NCBI GenBank assembly: GCA_933207985.1
Contig: OW240914.1
Location: forward strand, 136,848,780 to 136,912,779
DNA length: 64,000 nt
Reading direction: 5' to 3'
Source: Pelobates cultripes
Lineage: Eukaryota; Chordata; Amphibia; Anura; Pelobatidae
Shown here: positions 1-12,717 of the stretch, piece by piece
Layout of the letters: the number at the start of each line of letters is the position of its first letter
How positions within the stretch are numbered: the first letter of the stretch is position 1
Notes under the pieces: model-generated
What the model saw: the letters and a program-made list of their open reading frames with translations, nothing else
The model's database searches: none
Told to the model about the DNA's origin: nothing
Made by a program: the position numbers and the translations under genes

Positions 1-210
1 GGGGGCAGCCTACAGATCAGGGAAGTGAGGCACGAGGGGGGGGCAGCCTACAGATCAGGGAAGTGAGGCATGGGGGGCAGCCTACAAATCAGGGGAGTAG
101 GGAGGGGAGGAAGTGGGGAGGGGACAGACAGCCTATTGATCAGGTAAGTGAGAGATGGGGGGGTGCAGCATACAAATCAGGTATGTGAGGGATGGGGGGG
201 CAGCCTAAAT
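1..210. repeat. G-rich minisatellite, unit about 36 bp
   Basis: Five to six imperfect head-to-tail copies of a unit containing GGGGGGCAGCCTACA followed by ATCAGGGAAGTGAGG. The array enters from outside the window, so its left end is unknown. Reading frames across it are repeat artefacts. Confidence 0.8.
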
Positions 211-215
211 GAAGG

Positions 216-935
216 GTCAGCAAGGAGCAGGAAGGTAAAGTAAGAGAAGGAGCAGAAAGGAGAAGGAACAGAAATGAGCAGGAAGGGACAGCAAGGAGCA
301 CAAACGTAAAGTAGGAGAAGGAGCACAAAGGAACAGAAATGAGCAGGAAGGGGCAGCAAGAAGCAGGAAAGGGCAGCAAGGAGCAGGAAGGGCCAGCAAG
401 GAGCAGGAAGGTAAAGCAACACAAAGGTAAAGTAGAAGGAGTAGAAAGGCGCAGAAAGTGTCAGCAAGGAGCTGGAAAGAGAAGCAAGGAGCAGGAATGG
501 ACAGAAGGAACACAAAGGTAAAGTAGGAGAAGGAACAGAAATGAGCAGGAAGGGACATCAAGGAGCAGAAAAGGGTCAGCAATTAGGTGGAAGGGGCAGA
601 AGGAGCACAAACGTAAAGTAGGAGAAGGAGCAGAAATTAGCAGGAAAGGTCAGCAAAGAGCAGGAAGGGTCAGCAAGGAGCAGGAAGGGTCAGCAAGGAG
701 CAGGAAGGGACAGAAGTAGCACTAAGGTAAATTAGGAGAAGGAGCAGAAAATGGTAGCAAGGAGCAGAAAGGGTCTGCAAGGAGCAGAAGGAGAAAGGAG
801 CAGAAGGGTGCAAAATAAGCAGAAAGTAGCAAAAAGGTAAAGGAGCCAAGGAGGAGAGAAGACAGTGTCAGAAGAAAAAGAAGACTGTGTCAAATGAAGG
901 AGAAGAAAAGGAGATTGGAGCAGGAAGGACAAGTG
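216..935. repeat. Purine-rich minisatellite (AGCAGGAAGG family)
   Basis: About 700 bp made of imperfect 13-17 bp units such as CAGCAAGGAGCAGGAAGGG. Spacers with the motif AAAGTAGGAGAAGG recur roughly every 60-110 bp, which suggests a higher-order repeat. One strand is almost pure purine. The long Ser/Leu/Pro/Cys-rich minus-strand frames here come from the repeat and are not genes. Confidence 0.85.
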
Positions 936-1109
936 AAGTGAACCCTCCACTTTATTCTTGACTCCACATCATAAGGCTTTGGTACCTGGGCCTGGCAGGG
1001 AAACTTTGAACCTTCTCATCTCCCCAGGTAAAAAAAAAAAAAATATATCAGTATTAATGTGTTCACTTTTATTTACTGAGTGTCAGGAAGCACAGAGTGC
1101 CGCTGGGTA

Positions 1110-1262
1110 GGGGTGTTGCTGATTGGCTAGAGCGGTCAGCTGGCACTCTAAGCCAATCAGTAGCTCTCCATTCATAAAAAAGTAAAACATTTTTATGAAC
1201 CGGGGAACTAGCGATTGGCTTAAAGCGTCAACTGACCACTCTAGCCAATCTGCAACACCCAT
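1110..1262. repeat. Imperfect inverted repeat (hairpin MITE-like)
   Basis: The left arm from GGGTGTTGCTGATTGGCT and the right arm ending AGCCAATCTGCAACACCC are reverse complements with several mismatches. They enclose an AT-rich loop near 1185. The layout fits a foldback or MITE-type element; no transposase is present. Confidence 0.7.
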
Positions 1263-1784
1263 GCCTGACGTCAATCTGCATTTCCTGAGACTCCGTTTCA
1301 GAAGCCGAATACCACTGAGTGACCTGGAGATCTGGAGCTGGAGGAAGCCTTTGGGGTTAAACCATTTGAGTGCGGTTTAACCCATAAAAGGAAAGAGAGC
1401 ACCCAGGGGCTTCCTGGCATCATAGCATTTTCATTTAGATGAAGTTGTTATGGTGACCAGAATGTTCCTTTAATTTGATTAAAGAAAAACTATAGTGTCA
1501 GGAATACAAACATGTATTCCTGACACCATAGTTGTGAAAACACTATATACCCGGGCTTTATGTGATAATGACTATGCATCTTCGCTTTCATGACACTGTC
1601 AAAAAGGGACCAAGCATGGATGTCATTACCATTATGCCCCTCCCCTGGAAAAATTCCTGCGGACACCCATGATTCCATCCCCTTTTTCTGGCGTCAATGA
1701 CAGAACTTTGAATCGCTAATGTAACAAAACTGTTGCTTATAGGACTCTGTAGTGCCAATCAGCGTGAAATGCCTGCAGAGGCTT

Positions 1785-2680
1785 TCAGCCCACACTGCAT
1801 AGTAGCTTTGTAGGAGAGTCTTTCACTTTGGGACACATAGCCCGTAAGAGGACGGTTAGACAATGTGCAGGGGTGGCATCCCTCCAGCCCTGGATCTTTG
1901 TAGGAGCCAACACAACTGAGCCACGGACTTGGGGGCTCTGCAAGTCTGAGTCCTTCCCGGGAGTGGGATTGCGCAAAGTCCTGATGGTGTTCTGCCGATG
2001 CAGGTCAGCAGGCCTCCACTTTTGTGGATGGTGTTTCCTGGGCAAGCCCTTGGTGGCCCTCAGTCCATGCGGGCGTTCTTTGGGGGAGACAGGAGTGTGC
2101 TTGCTCAGAGGGGGCCTTCTCCACACTTTCTTCCGATTCTGCTTTGCCGGTGTTGCGGATGAGAAGGTGGGGGTAGCAATGTGTGCCCTCAGCTCAGCCC
2201 AAAATCTGGCAAATATAACCTCCAGCAAGGTCATTTAGCCGCTTAGGTTGCCAGGTTTCTCGGTAGGTGGATGCAGTGTACCTCAAGGTGCATGTGTGAG
2301 TGCTTCTGCCATCTTGGAGCTGTGCCGTCTAGCGTTTCCCACCATGCTTCAAAGGCCACCGTGCAGCAGGTCAGCGGGGACCGGGATTACCCCCACTGGT
2401 CCAGAGGGGGGAGGTAGGAGCGTGGGTGAGTAACTTCAGCTTGTGGAGCAGGGAGAGCAGCCGTCTCCCCAAACCCCGTCTTAGTAGGCCTCAGGCTCTC
2501 GATGACAGAGTAGTCCGAGTGTGGTGTCTATCAAGTCAGTGGGTTGTCCCCTGGGTGATAGGGGCACAAGAAGCTGTGTACAGGCTGGTTGCCCGGTTGG
2601 AACCCCTGATTTAGAGCTGAACTTGCCGGACCTCACTTTCCGTGTGTCTGGTTGGCTTGGCGGTCAAGCTCCACCCCCAG
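1785..2680 (-). mobile_element. L1-type LINE 5' region / ORF1-like fragment, antisense
   Basis: GC-rich block unlike its AT-rich flanks. On the minus strand it has an open frame at 2234-1785 with a segment like FARFWAELRA, comparable to FWAKIDSR in the L1 piece at 48.5 kb. A CCAAGATGGC motif, common near L1 5' ends, is at about 2320. The plus strand carries a GGACCGGGATTACCCCC stretch resembling the L1 5' piece at 51.65 kb. No reverse transcriptase is attached. Family by similarity between copies; clade by inference. Confidence 0.55.
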
Positions 2681-2989
2681 TAAAGGGAATATTTTGAGAG
2701 GAACCTCCATGTAAATCTGAAAGGTGGACCTGATAAGAGAGTGCTCAGTCTCACAAAAGGACTGGAATCAAACACGTGGCATTAAAGAAAAAGCACCAGT
2801 GGAGACTGGTTTGTAAGGTCTGGTGTGGAAGCACCTCTTCTATAAAAACTATACCTGTTTTGGTGAAATTGCTATTCTTAAAACAATACCTGAGCTAGAG
2901 TCAAAAAAACAAGTTGATGACTCCCTCCACAGAGCCCCACCTCTGCCCCTTTCCAATTCCACCACTTAACATGCCTTTTAGCACACTCA

Positions 2990-3180
2990 CAGTTACTTAC
3001 AGACACAAATACAGATATACCCACAGGCATAGACACACTGACAAGTACACAGAGCCACAGAGAGATACACAGATGTGTATACACAGGTACAAACAGACAC
3101 ACACAAGCACACTCTGACACAGACAAGAAAGGAAGAGAGTGAGAGACAGAAAACAACACACACAAAGAAATAGAGACAGA
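2990..3180. repeat. ACAGA/CA-rich simple repeat
   Basis: Degenerate CA-rich tract with irregular ACACAGA, ACAGATA and AGAGACAGA units. It generates opposite-strand frames that are not coding. Confidence 0.8.
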
Positions 3181-4425
3181 CTCATATGTGTCCTGGGAGA
3201 CGTCAGGTCTTTATTATTTGAACAAATTTCAAGATTCATAAGGTGCCACTGCCAGGATTGGGTTTCACTCACACAGTGTGCCAGAGGAAGTCAATTGCAG
3301 ACTGTCATCATGAAGGTGGCAAAGGAGACACCCCTATATAAATTATTTTTGTCCGTACTGTGTATTTTTGAAGATCATAAACTGTCCTTTTACCATAATC
3401 TTTCTAACTCTACCCTGCTCTGGTGATACAGATAGTAAGAATAGATGGCGGGCACCAAGATCTTTAACTGTGGGAACGGAGGGCAAAGTGGTCAAACTGG
3501 TCAATGCGTTGGAAGCATCCATGTTATTGCAAACTCTGGGAATGTCCTTGCCAGCTATTACCACAGAGAAAGACGTATCGCGGCCTATCTGGGATGTGGA
3601 CATCATTCTGCCTTTTTTTCCTAGTACCATTAAGACTTGACTCTTGTATCTCATAGATCAATATCCTGGCCATTTTTCTCATACTTTCTCTATGGGACCC
3701 ATGGTTTGCAGAATGCTAATGTCTAATTTTACTCTTACTTTCAACATTTTAATTACTCTAACTTAATTCTGTCCATACTTTCATCCACTCCCCCTCCCAT
3801 TGGGCTTTTTTGGATGTGTAGTGCTGTTTTAGCATGATTATTTTTTTGTTATTTTGAACACTTACAAAAGGCCTAATCTAATCTTATCTGAAGCAGAATC
3901 CTCCAAAGAGTTCTCGTGTTTTGACTGCTTGTTCATTACTGCAAAAAATAGAAATATGATGTTTTGCATCACTATATAGGTATCCTGCTGTATTTCGTAC
4001 CTTATTGTTTATACTGTATCAAAAAGAACAGGGGCATCCATGCGGAATCAGACTGTTTTATGTTTAGATTAATTGAAAATATCTTTGAAAAGCTGAAGAG
4101 AATAGAAAATTATGTTTTGGGAATAAATGAGAGCTTCTCATGTTTGCTATGGCAGCTCAGAGGCTGAAATACTTCTTTGCTAACAAACTTATTTTACCTT
4201 GGTGCCTACTCCAATGTTTAATTCAAAAGAGGTGTCTTTTATGCCTCTTCTTGCCATCGACTCCTCCTCCTCCAAAAAAAGAGAACAGATCCTTAAATAA
4301 CTTCATGTGTTCAATTTTCAATATCCTGATTTCTGCATTGTGTTAGATCAGTCATTGGCATTCATGTGTAAATATTTGTTTCTGCGATAGCTTAAAAGAG
4401 CTCAGTTGGGGACGCTCATTCAAAT
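3181..4425. other. Gene-free stretch, no recognised element
   Basis: AT-rich single-copy-looking DNA. Short frames under 105 codons are present but have no recognisable domain or splice context. Confidence 0.5.
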
Positions 4426-4539
4426 GTAAAGGGACACTCCAGACCAGGGGCGGATCCTATATTTGGCACTGCACCCCCTCCCCCCAGCTTAAAAATGTAA
4501 AAAAACACCCGCAAATTTTTAAAATGTATTTAGCACCGA

Positions 4540-4790
4540 GCAGTGTTTGTGTGTTTGAATGTAAGCATGTTTTTGTAAGGAGTGAATGTACGGATGTGTT
4601 TGCACGTATTTGCATTTGAATGCAGGCGTGCATTTTTCTGTAGTGTGGTTTTTGAATATGGTGGTGTGTTTTTATGTAGTGTTGACATTTGGATGCAGAG
4701 TTGTATTTGTGTGTAGTGTAGGCGAAATGCTGAGATTTATGCACATATACACACATGCAGTTACATAGAAACACAGCCATGTGGGGCGCC
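4540..4790 (-). repeat. Minisatellite, minus-oriented copy of a family shared with 15.03-15.36 kb
   Basis: Read on the minus strand, it consists of 35-40 bp units containing CATTCAAA..CAACACTACA, closely matching the plus-strand array at 15030-15360, including the flanking TGCATACAT/CTCAGCATT and CAAACACACAAA segments. The apparent peptides are repeat-derived. Confidence 0.7.
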
Positions 4791-5118
4791 CTAAATTATG
4801 TTGGGACCGGCCGCTGCAGGGCCGGCCCTTTAAATGCTGCAGCCGCCTGAGTGCTCTGTTAAGAGCCCTGGCGCGGCCAGTTATTTTCGCATGGAAGGCC
4901 ATTGTTCACTGGCCGATTGATAGGAAGCAGTGACACTTCCTGTCAGTCCGGGCCGGGAAACAAAACTGGAACAGGAGAGTTTCCTGTTTTCTAACCTATC
5001 GGACTGACAGGAAAGGCGCACACTCCTTCCCATCAGTCCGGCCGGCACCGCGCACAGCAGAGCAGCTCGGCCACGCTACAGGGGAGGGGGAGGGAATTAA
5101 GAAGAACACAGAGAGGAG

Positions 5119-5246
5119 GGTGGAGGGAGTGAGTAGAACAACACAGGGAGGGTGGAGGGAGTGAGTAGAACAACACAGGGAGGGTGGAGGGAGTGAGTAG
5201 AACAACACAGGGAGGGTGGAGGGAGTGAGTAGAACAACACAGGGAG
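5119..5246. repeat. Perfect 32-bp tandem repeat, four copies
   Basis: Unit begins GGTGGAGGGAGTGAGTAGAA and recurs at 5119, 5151, 5183 and 5215 without visible mismatch. This indicates very recent expansion inside the hAT. Confidence 0.9.
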
Positions 5247-5418
5247 GGAGGGGGCTGAAAAGAATACCGGAGGTTTGGGGGTGGGGGGTGGGGATGAGAA
5301 GAGCACAGGGAGGGTGAGTGGGTGTGAGAAGTGACTGCTAGGGAAGGGGGGGGAGGGAGAGACCACTAAGGGGCAGGGGAGAGCTCTATAGGACAGGGGG
5401 CAGGACAGGGAGCTCTTT

Positions 5419-5424
5419 CACACT

Positions 5425-5462
<38 letters not shown>

Positions 5463-5835
5463 TCCCTATACATACACAAACACAAACACACAATGCATCC
5501 CTACACACACAGAGAAACACACAATGCATCCATTACACACAAAGACAATGCATCCTTTGCACACACACAGAAACACACAATGCAAACAGACACACTGCTT
5601 CTCTTACATATACACAGAAACACAATGCATTTCATACACACACACACACACACACACACTACAGACACACACCTTGCATCCCTTATGCATACAAACACAG
5701 ATTCACACAATACATTGCTTATACACAAACACACACTGCCTCCACTACAAATACAAAGCATTAGCTACACAAACTGGTATCCCTATACACTACATACCAT
5801 AAGCACACACATTACACATCCCCTACACACTCCAC
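5419..5835. repeat. CA microsatellite and CA-rich minisatellite
   Basis: A pure CA run at about 5430-5458 is followed by degenerate CACA units with interspersed AATGCATCC motifs spaced 30-40 bp apart. The 199-codon His/Thr-rich plus frame at 5493-6092 is explained by this repeat. Confidence 0.85.
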
Positions 5836-6139
5836 TCCTTGTGAGCGAACTCATGGGTGGAACATGTAGGTGGACTTTTAGGTGGGCCTTATGGGCATAC
5901 TCACCGTCAGGCCCTGGGACCCAGACCTTGAGCTGTTTAAGGGGCCCCCCCAAAAAATGGAGCTGCTTCCTATTCTACTTGAACTTTGAATTTTGTGACC
6001 ACAGTTACAAACAGCCTTCAGAGATCCTCTTCTACACCAGACCAGTGGAGCCAAACCGCAGCCCATCATCATCCTCATCTGGTTGTAAGTAGGCAATCTA
6101 GTATATTATTAGTGACACTAATCTATAATTTACCTCACA

Positions 6140-6240
6140 TTAAAGGGACACTATAGCTTAATGAAGTGGTTCTGGTGTCTATAGCCGGTCCCTGCATGCT
6201 TTTTAATGTAAACACACACTGTGTGCAGCTTTGGCATTAG
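6140..6240 (+). mobile_element. T2-like MITE end (partial)
   Basis: Starts TTAAAGGGACACTATAG and continues with AATGAAGTGGTTCTGGTG, matching the start of the complete copy at 58742. The right end was not found. Confidence 0.6.
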
Positions 6241-7229
6241 TTCATATGGCAGATTATATAGGTGGGGCATTGTGATGTCACATGGGGGGGCAGCTAATTT
6301 TTCCTTTGCCTAGGGGAGCAAAAATCCTTGCACCGGCTCTGATCCTGGGCAGGTGCACCAGTCTACTGGTGACCCACAGGAAGGGATTGCACTGTACTCT
6401 CCTCCTGCCCAGACCTGTCTTTACCACAGTGCAAGTGCCCTCTGCCCCTAATTTACAGTGGCTCACACTCACAGCAAGCAGTGCCTGGAGCCCTTTGCAG
6501 CGATGGGAACTAAGAGGTTCTGCGGCAGGTGGCCGTCCTGCAAGCATTACATTAAACAGCTGTTCCCCATGCAGCCACAGGTGGGGCTGTGCTGGGAGAA
6601 TGTGATTACTCTTCACTTCCTCCCAGCCTACAGCGCAGCGCATGGGAGAGGGAGAGGAGGAGGCATGATTTAATCTTACAACAAATCCATTAAGCAAATC
6701 TTTGGGGGGGAGGGGGAATCAGCTCTGTTTGCACAGTTTATTGGTGTTTACTCTGATGTCTATTAATATTGAGGGATTTCTAAGTAGTAACATCAGTGTG
6801 TGTCAGCAGGGCCAGCCGTTGGGGTGTGCAAGCTGTGCAGTCACGCAGGGTGCCATGACAACAGAGGCGCCCGGCGGCCAACACAGCTCACAAGTTGGGG
6901 ACCCCAGCATATTCAATTTAAATGATTCGCTGGTGGTCCACTGGTGCGCACCAGCAGTAGGTGCAGTCAGATTATAGCCTCTCCCTCGTGGTTCCGGCGC
7001 TCAGTTAGTGAGTCAGAGCACAGGCTCAGAGATTCTCAGCCTGCGCTCTGACAACATTGAAAGTCAGAGCCGTGAAGGAGCGGGTATGGCAAAGAGCTAC
7101 TGATTAGCATAACATCAATATCCGTTATAAAACCAGGAAAAGGTGGGCATGGATGGTGAACTGATTTGGTGGTGCAATGGGCCACTTGACTGGTTTTGCC
7201 CCCCCAGGCCTAAGGCTGCCAGCCCTCCC

Positions 7230-7400
7230 CTGCATACACAGATACAGACAAACACTGACACACACACATACAGACACACAGATACAAACACAGATACACA
7301 TACACACACTGGCACATACACCAACACACATACAGATACACAGACACACATGTATAAGTGTGTGTCTGTGTGTGTTTGTATAGTGTATGTAGTAGTGTGC
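7230..7400. repeat. CA/ACAGA microsatellite tract
   Basis: CACACATACAGACACAC-type units switching to GTGTGT near 7360. Cys/Val-rich frames on the minus strand are artefacts. Confidence 0.85.
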
Positions 7401-7422
7401 TTGTATAGTGGGTGATGGTGAG

Positions 7423-7592
7423 AGGAAGGGGGAGTGATGGTGAGAGGAAGGGGGAGTGATGGTGAGAGGAAGGGGGAGTTATGATGAGAGGGAGGGGGTG
7501 ATGATGAGGGAGGGGTGATGATGAGAGGGAGGGGGGGTGATGGTGAGAGGGAGGGGGGGTGATGGTGAGAGGGAGGGGGGAGGATAGACTAA
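7423..7592. repeat. 22-bp G-rich minisatellite
   Basis: Seven to eight copies of a unit like GATGGTGAGAGGAAGGGGG, increasingly degenerate to the right. Confidence 0.85.
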
Positions 7593-8137
7593 CTACCTTA
7601 ATTCCCTGGTGGGCTCCCTGGTGGTCTGGTGGCCATAATATCTGGTCTGCAGCTCCGCAGAGTTGCAGACCATGAATCTCGGGAGATCCATTCAGAGCGT
7701 TGCCGCGCTCTGATTGATCAGATCTCGCGAGACACATGGTCTGCAGCTCTGCACACTGCAGAGACACACCGGTGTCTGCGATGGGCGCAGGAGGGACATC
7801 TCACCCGGCGGCATATCGAGCAAGCTACCGGGCCATCTCCTGGTGTCGGGCCCTCTGTCAGTGACCCAGGACCCGACACAGTCTGCCCTGGGCACCCCCC
7901 TAGTGAGTGGCAACGGGGCCTTAGTACGCCACTGCTCCAGACCCCCAAAGCACTTTAGCTTGCTGAAGTGCTTTATGTGCGAAGAGTGTGTCCTTTTTTT
8001 CATTTTACAAAAAGAGCCGATATCAATAGAAATTGACACGCAAAAGATATGCAGTTTTTCTTGATACAGGCATGTTTTAATTTGGGGTATACCTCTTAAA
8101 CAGTGATTTGTATTTGGGCAGTGGAGTGTCCTTTTAA

Positions 8138-11100
8138 AACATTAAAAACATCATGGGGAGAAGTGGCGATTGAGCATGCATCCAAGTGCTTGAGATATAA
8201 AACCATGGAGAGCCCTGCTTTTTGTCAAACCGCAAAAATAGTTTGGCCTTAACTGTGAAAATGAAGCACATAGAACGGTTTGCATCATACCCATTTCAAT
8301 GAGCTGTAATGGGTGTGGCGTTTTGGCAGGATTCCAAAAAAAAAAAGAAGATATGGGGGTATCTCTGTCTTTTATCTCGCTCAGCTTAATTGTGCATGCT
8401 GCAGTCTGTGGCAGAGTATTGGCTTCCAAAGTATTTATTAAGCCACGCGTGTAAGCTATGCATGGCCTAGTTAGAAAAGGTAAGTAACCAAGAACAGGTT
8501 ATTAAACCTGTTGAGCAGCTTTCTTCTTCACCTTTGAAGTGTGAATTAAATATACTATTTTACTATTAAATAGACATATTTTTATTCTATTACTTGAGAA
8601 TTAGCCTGGGCCAGTGCAAGTATTTTTATTTTTGCCTAAGCAAATTATAGTTTGCCACTCCTATGTCATATGTTTTCCTTAATCAAAGGATTCTAGTTTT
8701 TCTTCACTTCTTCACTTCTATGTTATCATTCTTTTTCTTATGGCTCACCCCCTTGTAATTTTATCTATCCCTCATGCCACCGGCATTTTAACCTCCATCT
8801 CTGCTCTCCGCTTTCCATCTTTCAGTTCTTTATACATTGTAATCCCACTATATTGCACTTACATTTTCTTGTTGGAGCTAATTAGGGTAGGTGACCTTCC
8901 TGAGACTACTTGTTTAAATCTGGGCTGCCCAACTGCTTGTGGCTGCCATACCTTCCACAGAGGCAGAAGTTCTTTGTGAACTGTGGCTGTAGTCAACACA
9001 TGTTGCACATTCTCCCTTTCTCGAGTTTCCGGCTGAATTTTGGGCTGAGTTACAGAACTGATCCTAGGTGATAGGAACATTCCACCAGCAGCAACTTTTC
9101 TCGCTACAGGATGGAGAGAAACATAATTTCCGTACCGCCCGATTATGATGGCATTAATAATGAACATCATGGTGCCAACTATCAGTCAGCTCAGCTAACA
9201 GATAAATACACAACAAAACATTAAAATCAGTACTTTCCTATGGGAAATATGAAGATTTTATGCAAAGCATGAGGACGTCCAACGTTATTTCACAGAGTAA
9301 AACTTTGTTAGAGTCCAGAAAGCGCCTCTAGTGGCTGCATGGAAGAGAGCCACTAGAGGTTGTCTAAACAATTCCAAAATTTAGATCTACAATTCACAAC
9401 AGAATTTAGTAATTGTGAAATCAACTTTATGAATGTTTATGATAGGTGAGAAGGGTAATATACTTCTACCTATAGGAAGACCACTACAAATTCCTTATAG
9501 GAGGTGACTAGCCATCATCCTTTTCCTCTTGTAAAAAGTATACCAGGAGGACAGTTTCTAAGGTTCCGAAAGAACTGTATAGATGTACAAAACCGTTTAG
9601 GCATAGATTAAGAAAGAGAAACTATCCTGAGTGAGCTATTAACTGAAGATTGAAATAGCTAAGAACAAAGATAGTAAGGGATTATTGCGAAATAATGAGA
9701 AACTGTGTATTAAGGATAGTTCTAGTCATGAACAAGTTTACTTTTCAACAGTTTTTAGTAGACAATTCTAGAGGATTCCAGCAACTGTTGAAAACAATCT
9801 TCCAATTCTGTGGGCGATGAAACTCTATCCACTGTGAGACACGACCTTAGCCGTGACGTGCTATGAAACTAATTTCAGCAGGAGGACTTTGTGGGTCCCA
9901 GACAACTTCTCCAGGGTTTTGAAACCCTTTGCATGCCGCCAGGAGAGCGCTTTTTGGAGGGAAGGTGTCTGAGACTAAGGTGAACAAACGCTAGCTGAGA
10001 GCCATGCGGAGCACCGACAAAAGCTCCAAACGCCCTGGAACTATTTTGGGCATAGGACCACTTGTGTGGCTCATCAGAATTTTAACACGGTGGCGTTTCC
10101 CCTACACTGCATGGGTCTGAGCGCTATTTGGAGAACTTGGGCGCTCAGATCAGGGCTATGGGGGATGTATAATATGTGGGGTTATTGTATGTTTTGGGGT
10201 ACTTTTATGTTTTGTGTTCAGCTCTCTGTTCCTGGGAGATTATTAGGTCTTTAACTCAATTATCATCCAGGGCCAGAGATTCCTGGGAGACTCCATTGTG
10301 TTGAATACACATGCTGGAGTCTATGCATAAAAGGCAGAGTTTGGCTCATTAAAATCAGTTGTACACCCAGAATTATGTGTTGTCTAGTTACTCGGAGGGG
10401 AAGGGCTATTTACTGCTCAGCATCCTGTTCCAGCTCGTGGAGAATTCAGCCAGGAAAGTCCTTGTAAGGACTGTGTTGTCCAGTCCCTGGGAGGGAATAG
10501 AGCTAGTCTGCTATCCTGTTCCAGGATGGAGTGGCTCCAAGCCACGGCGCCTGGGGTAGAAGCGCTGTTGTTTTCCCCAGTTCCAGCTAGGAAGCGATCC
10601 TTGGTGGAGGAATCCAGCTGGCATACAGGGAATATTGAATATGTTACACATAAAGCACCTACCCTGTCACATAGATTGTGCCCTAATTTATACTTGAGCA
10701 AAGTATAAACTAGGAAAGAGCAAAGAATCAACTAACAGAAGTACTTGGCTTAAATATAATATTGTATATTTAATATAATTTATATTTATAAACGTGGGCA
10801 CCATCTATGTGGCATTCCACAGAAATGTGTTTTTTTGTTTTTTTTTGCTTCTATAGGAAACAACACAACTTTTTCTATTAATACACACTTAAATTGTAAC
10901 ACAAGGTTTGTGGTATACCTGATTACACACATTTTAAAGCCTGCTAAGCGCAATATTTTTGGTAAAACTAAATGCAGACTAAAAGAATTACTAAGGTAAC
11001 ATTTGTATAAAATAGAGACAGGTAGCAGGATGTCTACAGGTAGTATGCATTTTTGGATATACGCAATAAGACACAATAAGAACAATTCCTGTAATTTAGC

Positions 11101-12160
11101 CAAAGCAAAAAATGCCACAAGCAAAGGGAATTTGCTGGCATTGAGAAAAGGCATTAAGAAAAAATAATAATAACGCAACTTAAAATAGCCTCTGCAGACT
11201 CACTCATTTGCAGGAATCAAAAAGTGCAAATTCAACCCACAGGAAAGTGAAGTTTCGGTTATTTACATGAAACATTTGAGGAGCTCACATGAAATGCCGC
11301 CATGAGGTGCAGGCCCCACAGACTTACACAGCTCGTTTTCTGTAGCTATCATGGGCTGCCCACAGTACTTACTAAGCAGTAGTTACAGCATACTAGGCAG
11401 GCAAGTAGCAAGGCCCCCACACTCACTCTTACAATACTGGCCGAGCAGCACTGCCAGGAATCAATCCCACCAGGAAGGCTTCCAGTTCCTGTGCGCAGTG
11501 CGCTGTAAGATGGGGACGGGATGTTACTTCACAACCCTGCCCCCTCCACGCACAGAGCAAGCACAGAGTGGGAAACAGGGGGAAGTCTGCTGTGAAGGCA
11601 GGGGTAGACTGCAGTAAGAACAAAGGGAGAGGAGATGGGATAAGGTAGAAAAAGGTACAAGTGGGGATTGAAGGATAAACACAACAGCTAGGGATTTAGA
11701 AGAGAAAAACAGAGTTGGGTAGAGGAAGACAGACATGGAGTTTGTGAAAGAGGGAGCAGCCTAATATGGAGGTAGTTTGTACAATATTGTAGTATATGAC
11801 AGAGCAAGAACAGAATGTCAGGCACGCGGACTGCATAAGGAGCAGCTTCATGAGGTTTGATGGAGCGAAGTTGGTGGTAAGTATAGCGCTCGCGCTAGGG
11901 GTCAACTGCAGGGCTAGGATTAACGGCAGGGCAGCTCGCGCTGTTAGAAAGGCGGTAAGCTCGCGACCAGGGCATGAGCCCGGATTGGTAGATAGCCGCA
12001 CGAGGACCACAATGAAGGGAAAATAAGTGGTATAAGTTTAAAGGCGCCAAAATTAATTACTTCAGCTTGTGCCTGACCAATCTGAAGGTTGGCTGTATTA
12101 AAATATTTGACCGCTGTTTCTGTTTTAGATCAAACCAAGTGTTTGCTTGAGTATCTTGCT
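8138..12160. other. Gene-free diverged DNA, no confident element
   Basis: No conserved exon or RNA gene was recognised. A segment at about 10.0-10.6 kb, with a TATA-like GCATAAAAGG near 10326, resembles LTR-type DNA, but no clear ends or target duplication were seen. Frames here are short and show no domains. Confidence 0.4.
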
Positions 12161-12163
12161 GCC

Positions 12164-12212
12164 CTTGACAAAGATGGGTCATACCGCCGAAACACGCGTC
12201 GGTCTTTTGAAG
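12164..12212 (+). other. GAAAC hairpin core, possible decayed hammerhead motif
   Basis: CTTGACAAAGATGGG is followed by CCGCCGAAACACGCGTCGG. It shares the order TTGACAAAG, short stem, GAAAC with copies near 16.5, 37.0 and 59.7 kb. Penelope-like elements are known to carry hammerhead ribozymes of the form CTGANGA, stem, GAAA. The CTGANGA box is degraded here, so activity is unlikely. Confidence 0.35.
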
Positions 12213-12717
12213 CCATGAGCTGAAATTTTATCTGCACTTCTTTAGACTGCTAGACTCCACACCTATGTGGTTTAATAGTTAGGGGGACTTTCTGCCGGCT
12301 GAAATTTCCTTCTATCAGCTTACAAAAGGGACTCTCCTCCACTACCTCTCGCACTTTATTTTCAATCACCTCCAGCCTCCTGTCCTTTCGATTTCCTTCC
12401 TTTTGCTGCAAATTTTGTGTGGACTACTCCCTAGCACACATGGTGGTACTTTTTAGGGGTTTTTCCACTCTAGCAGCAGGGTTTAGGCTGTTAGCCCCCT
12501 CATATGTGACAGCTAGTATAGTTATTTACTGAGTTTAATTCTTTTAAGGACTCATCTGAATACATCTGTAAGCTGTCACTAGACGGGCTAAGAATTGCTG
12601 TATAACCATCTTTTGACTATTATTTGGCAGCTTATTGATAGGAGGTGTGTGACACTTAGGGACTCCATTATTTATGATTTATTGTTTATTACTTTTTATA
12701 TATATTTTTTCTATTGG

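Larger units (their letters stand above)
4445..7934. mobile_element. Non-autonomous hAT-type element, 3.5 kb, with 8-bp TSD
   Basis: It begins CAGGGGCGGATCC and ends GTACGCCACTG, short imperfect inverted termini of the hAT CAG...CTG type. It is flanked by exact 8-bp duplications CTCCAGAC at 4437-4444 and 7935-7942, the hAT hallmark. The inside holds a minisatellite, a perfect 32-bp tandem array, CA tracts, a T2-like fragment near 6140 and further hAT-like ends (for example CACCGGCTCTG at about 6339). I saw no transposase frame. Confidence 0.8.
4426..8137 (+). mobile_element. T2-like MITE, split by a hAT insertion
   Basis: The left terminus TAAAGGGACACTCCAGAC (ends 4444) and the right terminus GGAGTGTCCTTTTAA (ends 8137) are inverted. 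Removing the hAT at 4445-7934 and one 8-bp duplicate leaves an element of about 214 bp. Xenopus T2 elements (Kolobok superfamily) are known for TTAAAGGRR ends and TTAA targets. The first base of the left TTAA appears changed. Confidence 0.65.

Noticed and set aside
140..950. Long minus-strand frames rich in Cys, Leu, Ser and Pro
   Set aside because: They lie wholly in the purine-rich minisatellite and mirror its period.
5493..6092. 199-codon His/Thr-rich plus-strand frame
   Set aside because: Built from CA repeats; no domain and no splice or promoter context.
10030..10560. Solo LTR candidate with TATA-like box
   Set aside because: No TG...CA ends or target duplication could be confirmed.
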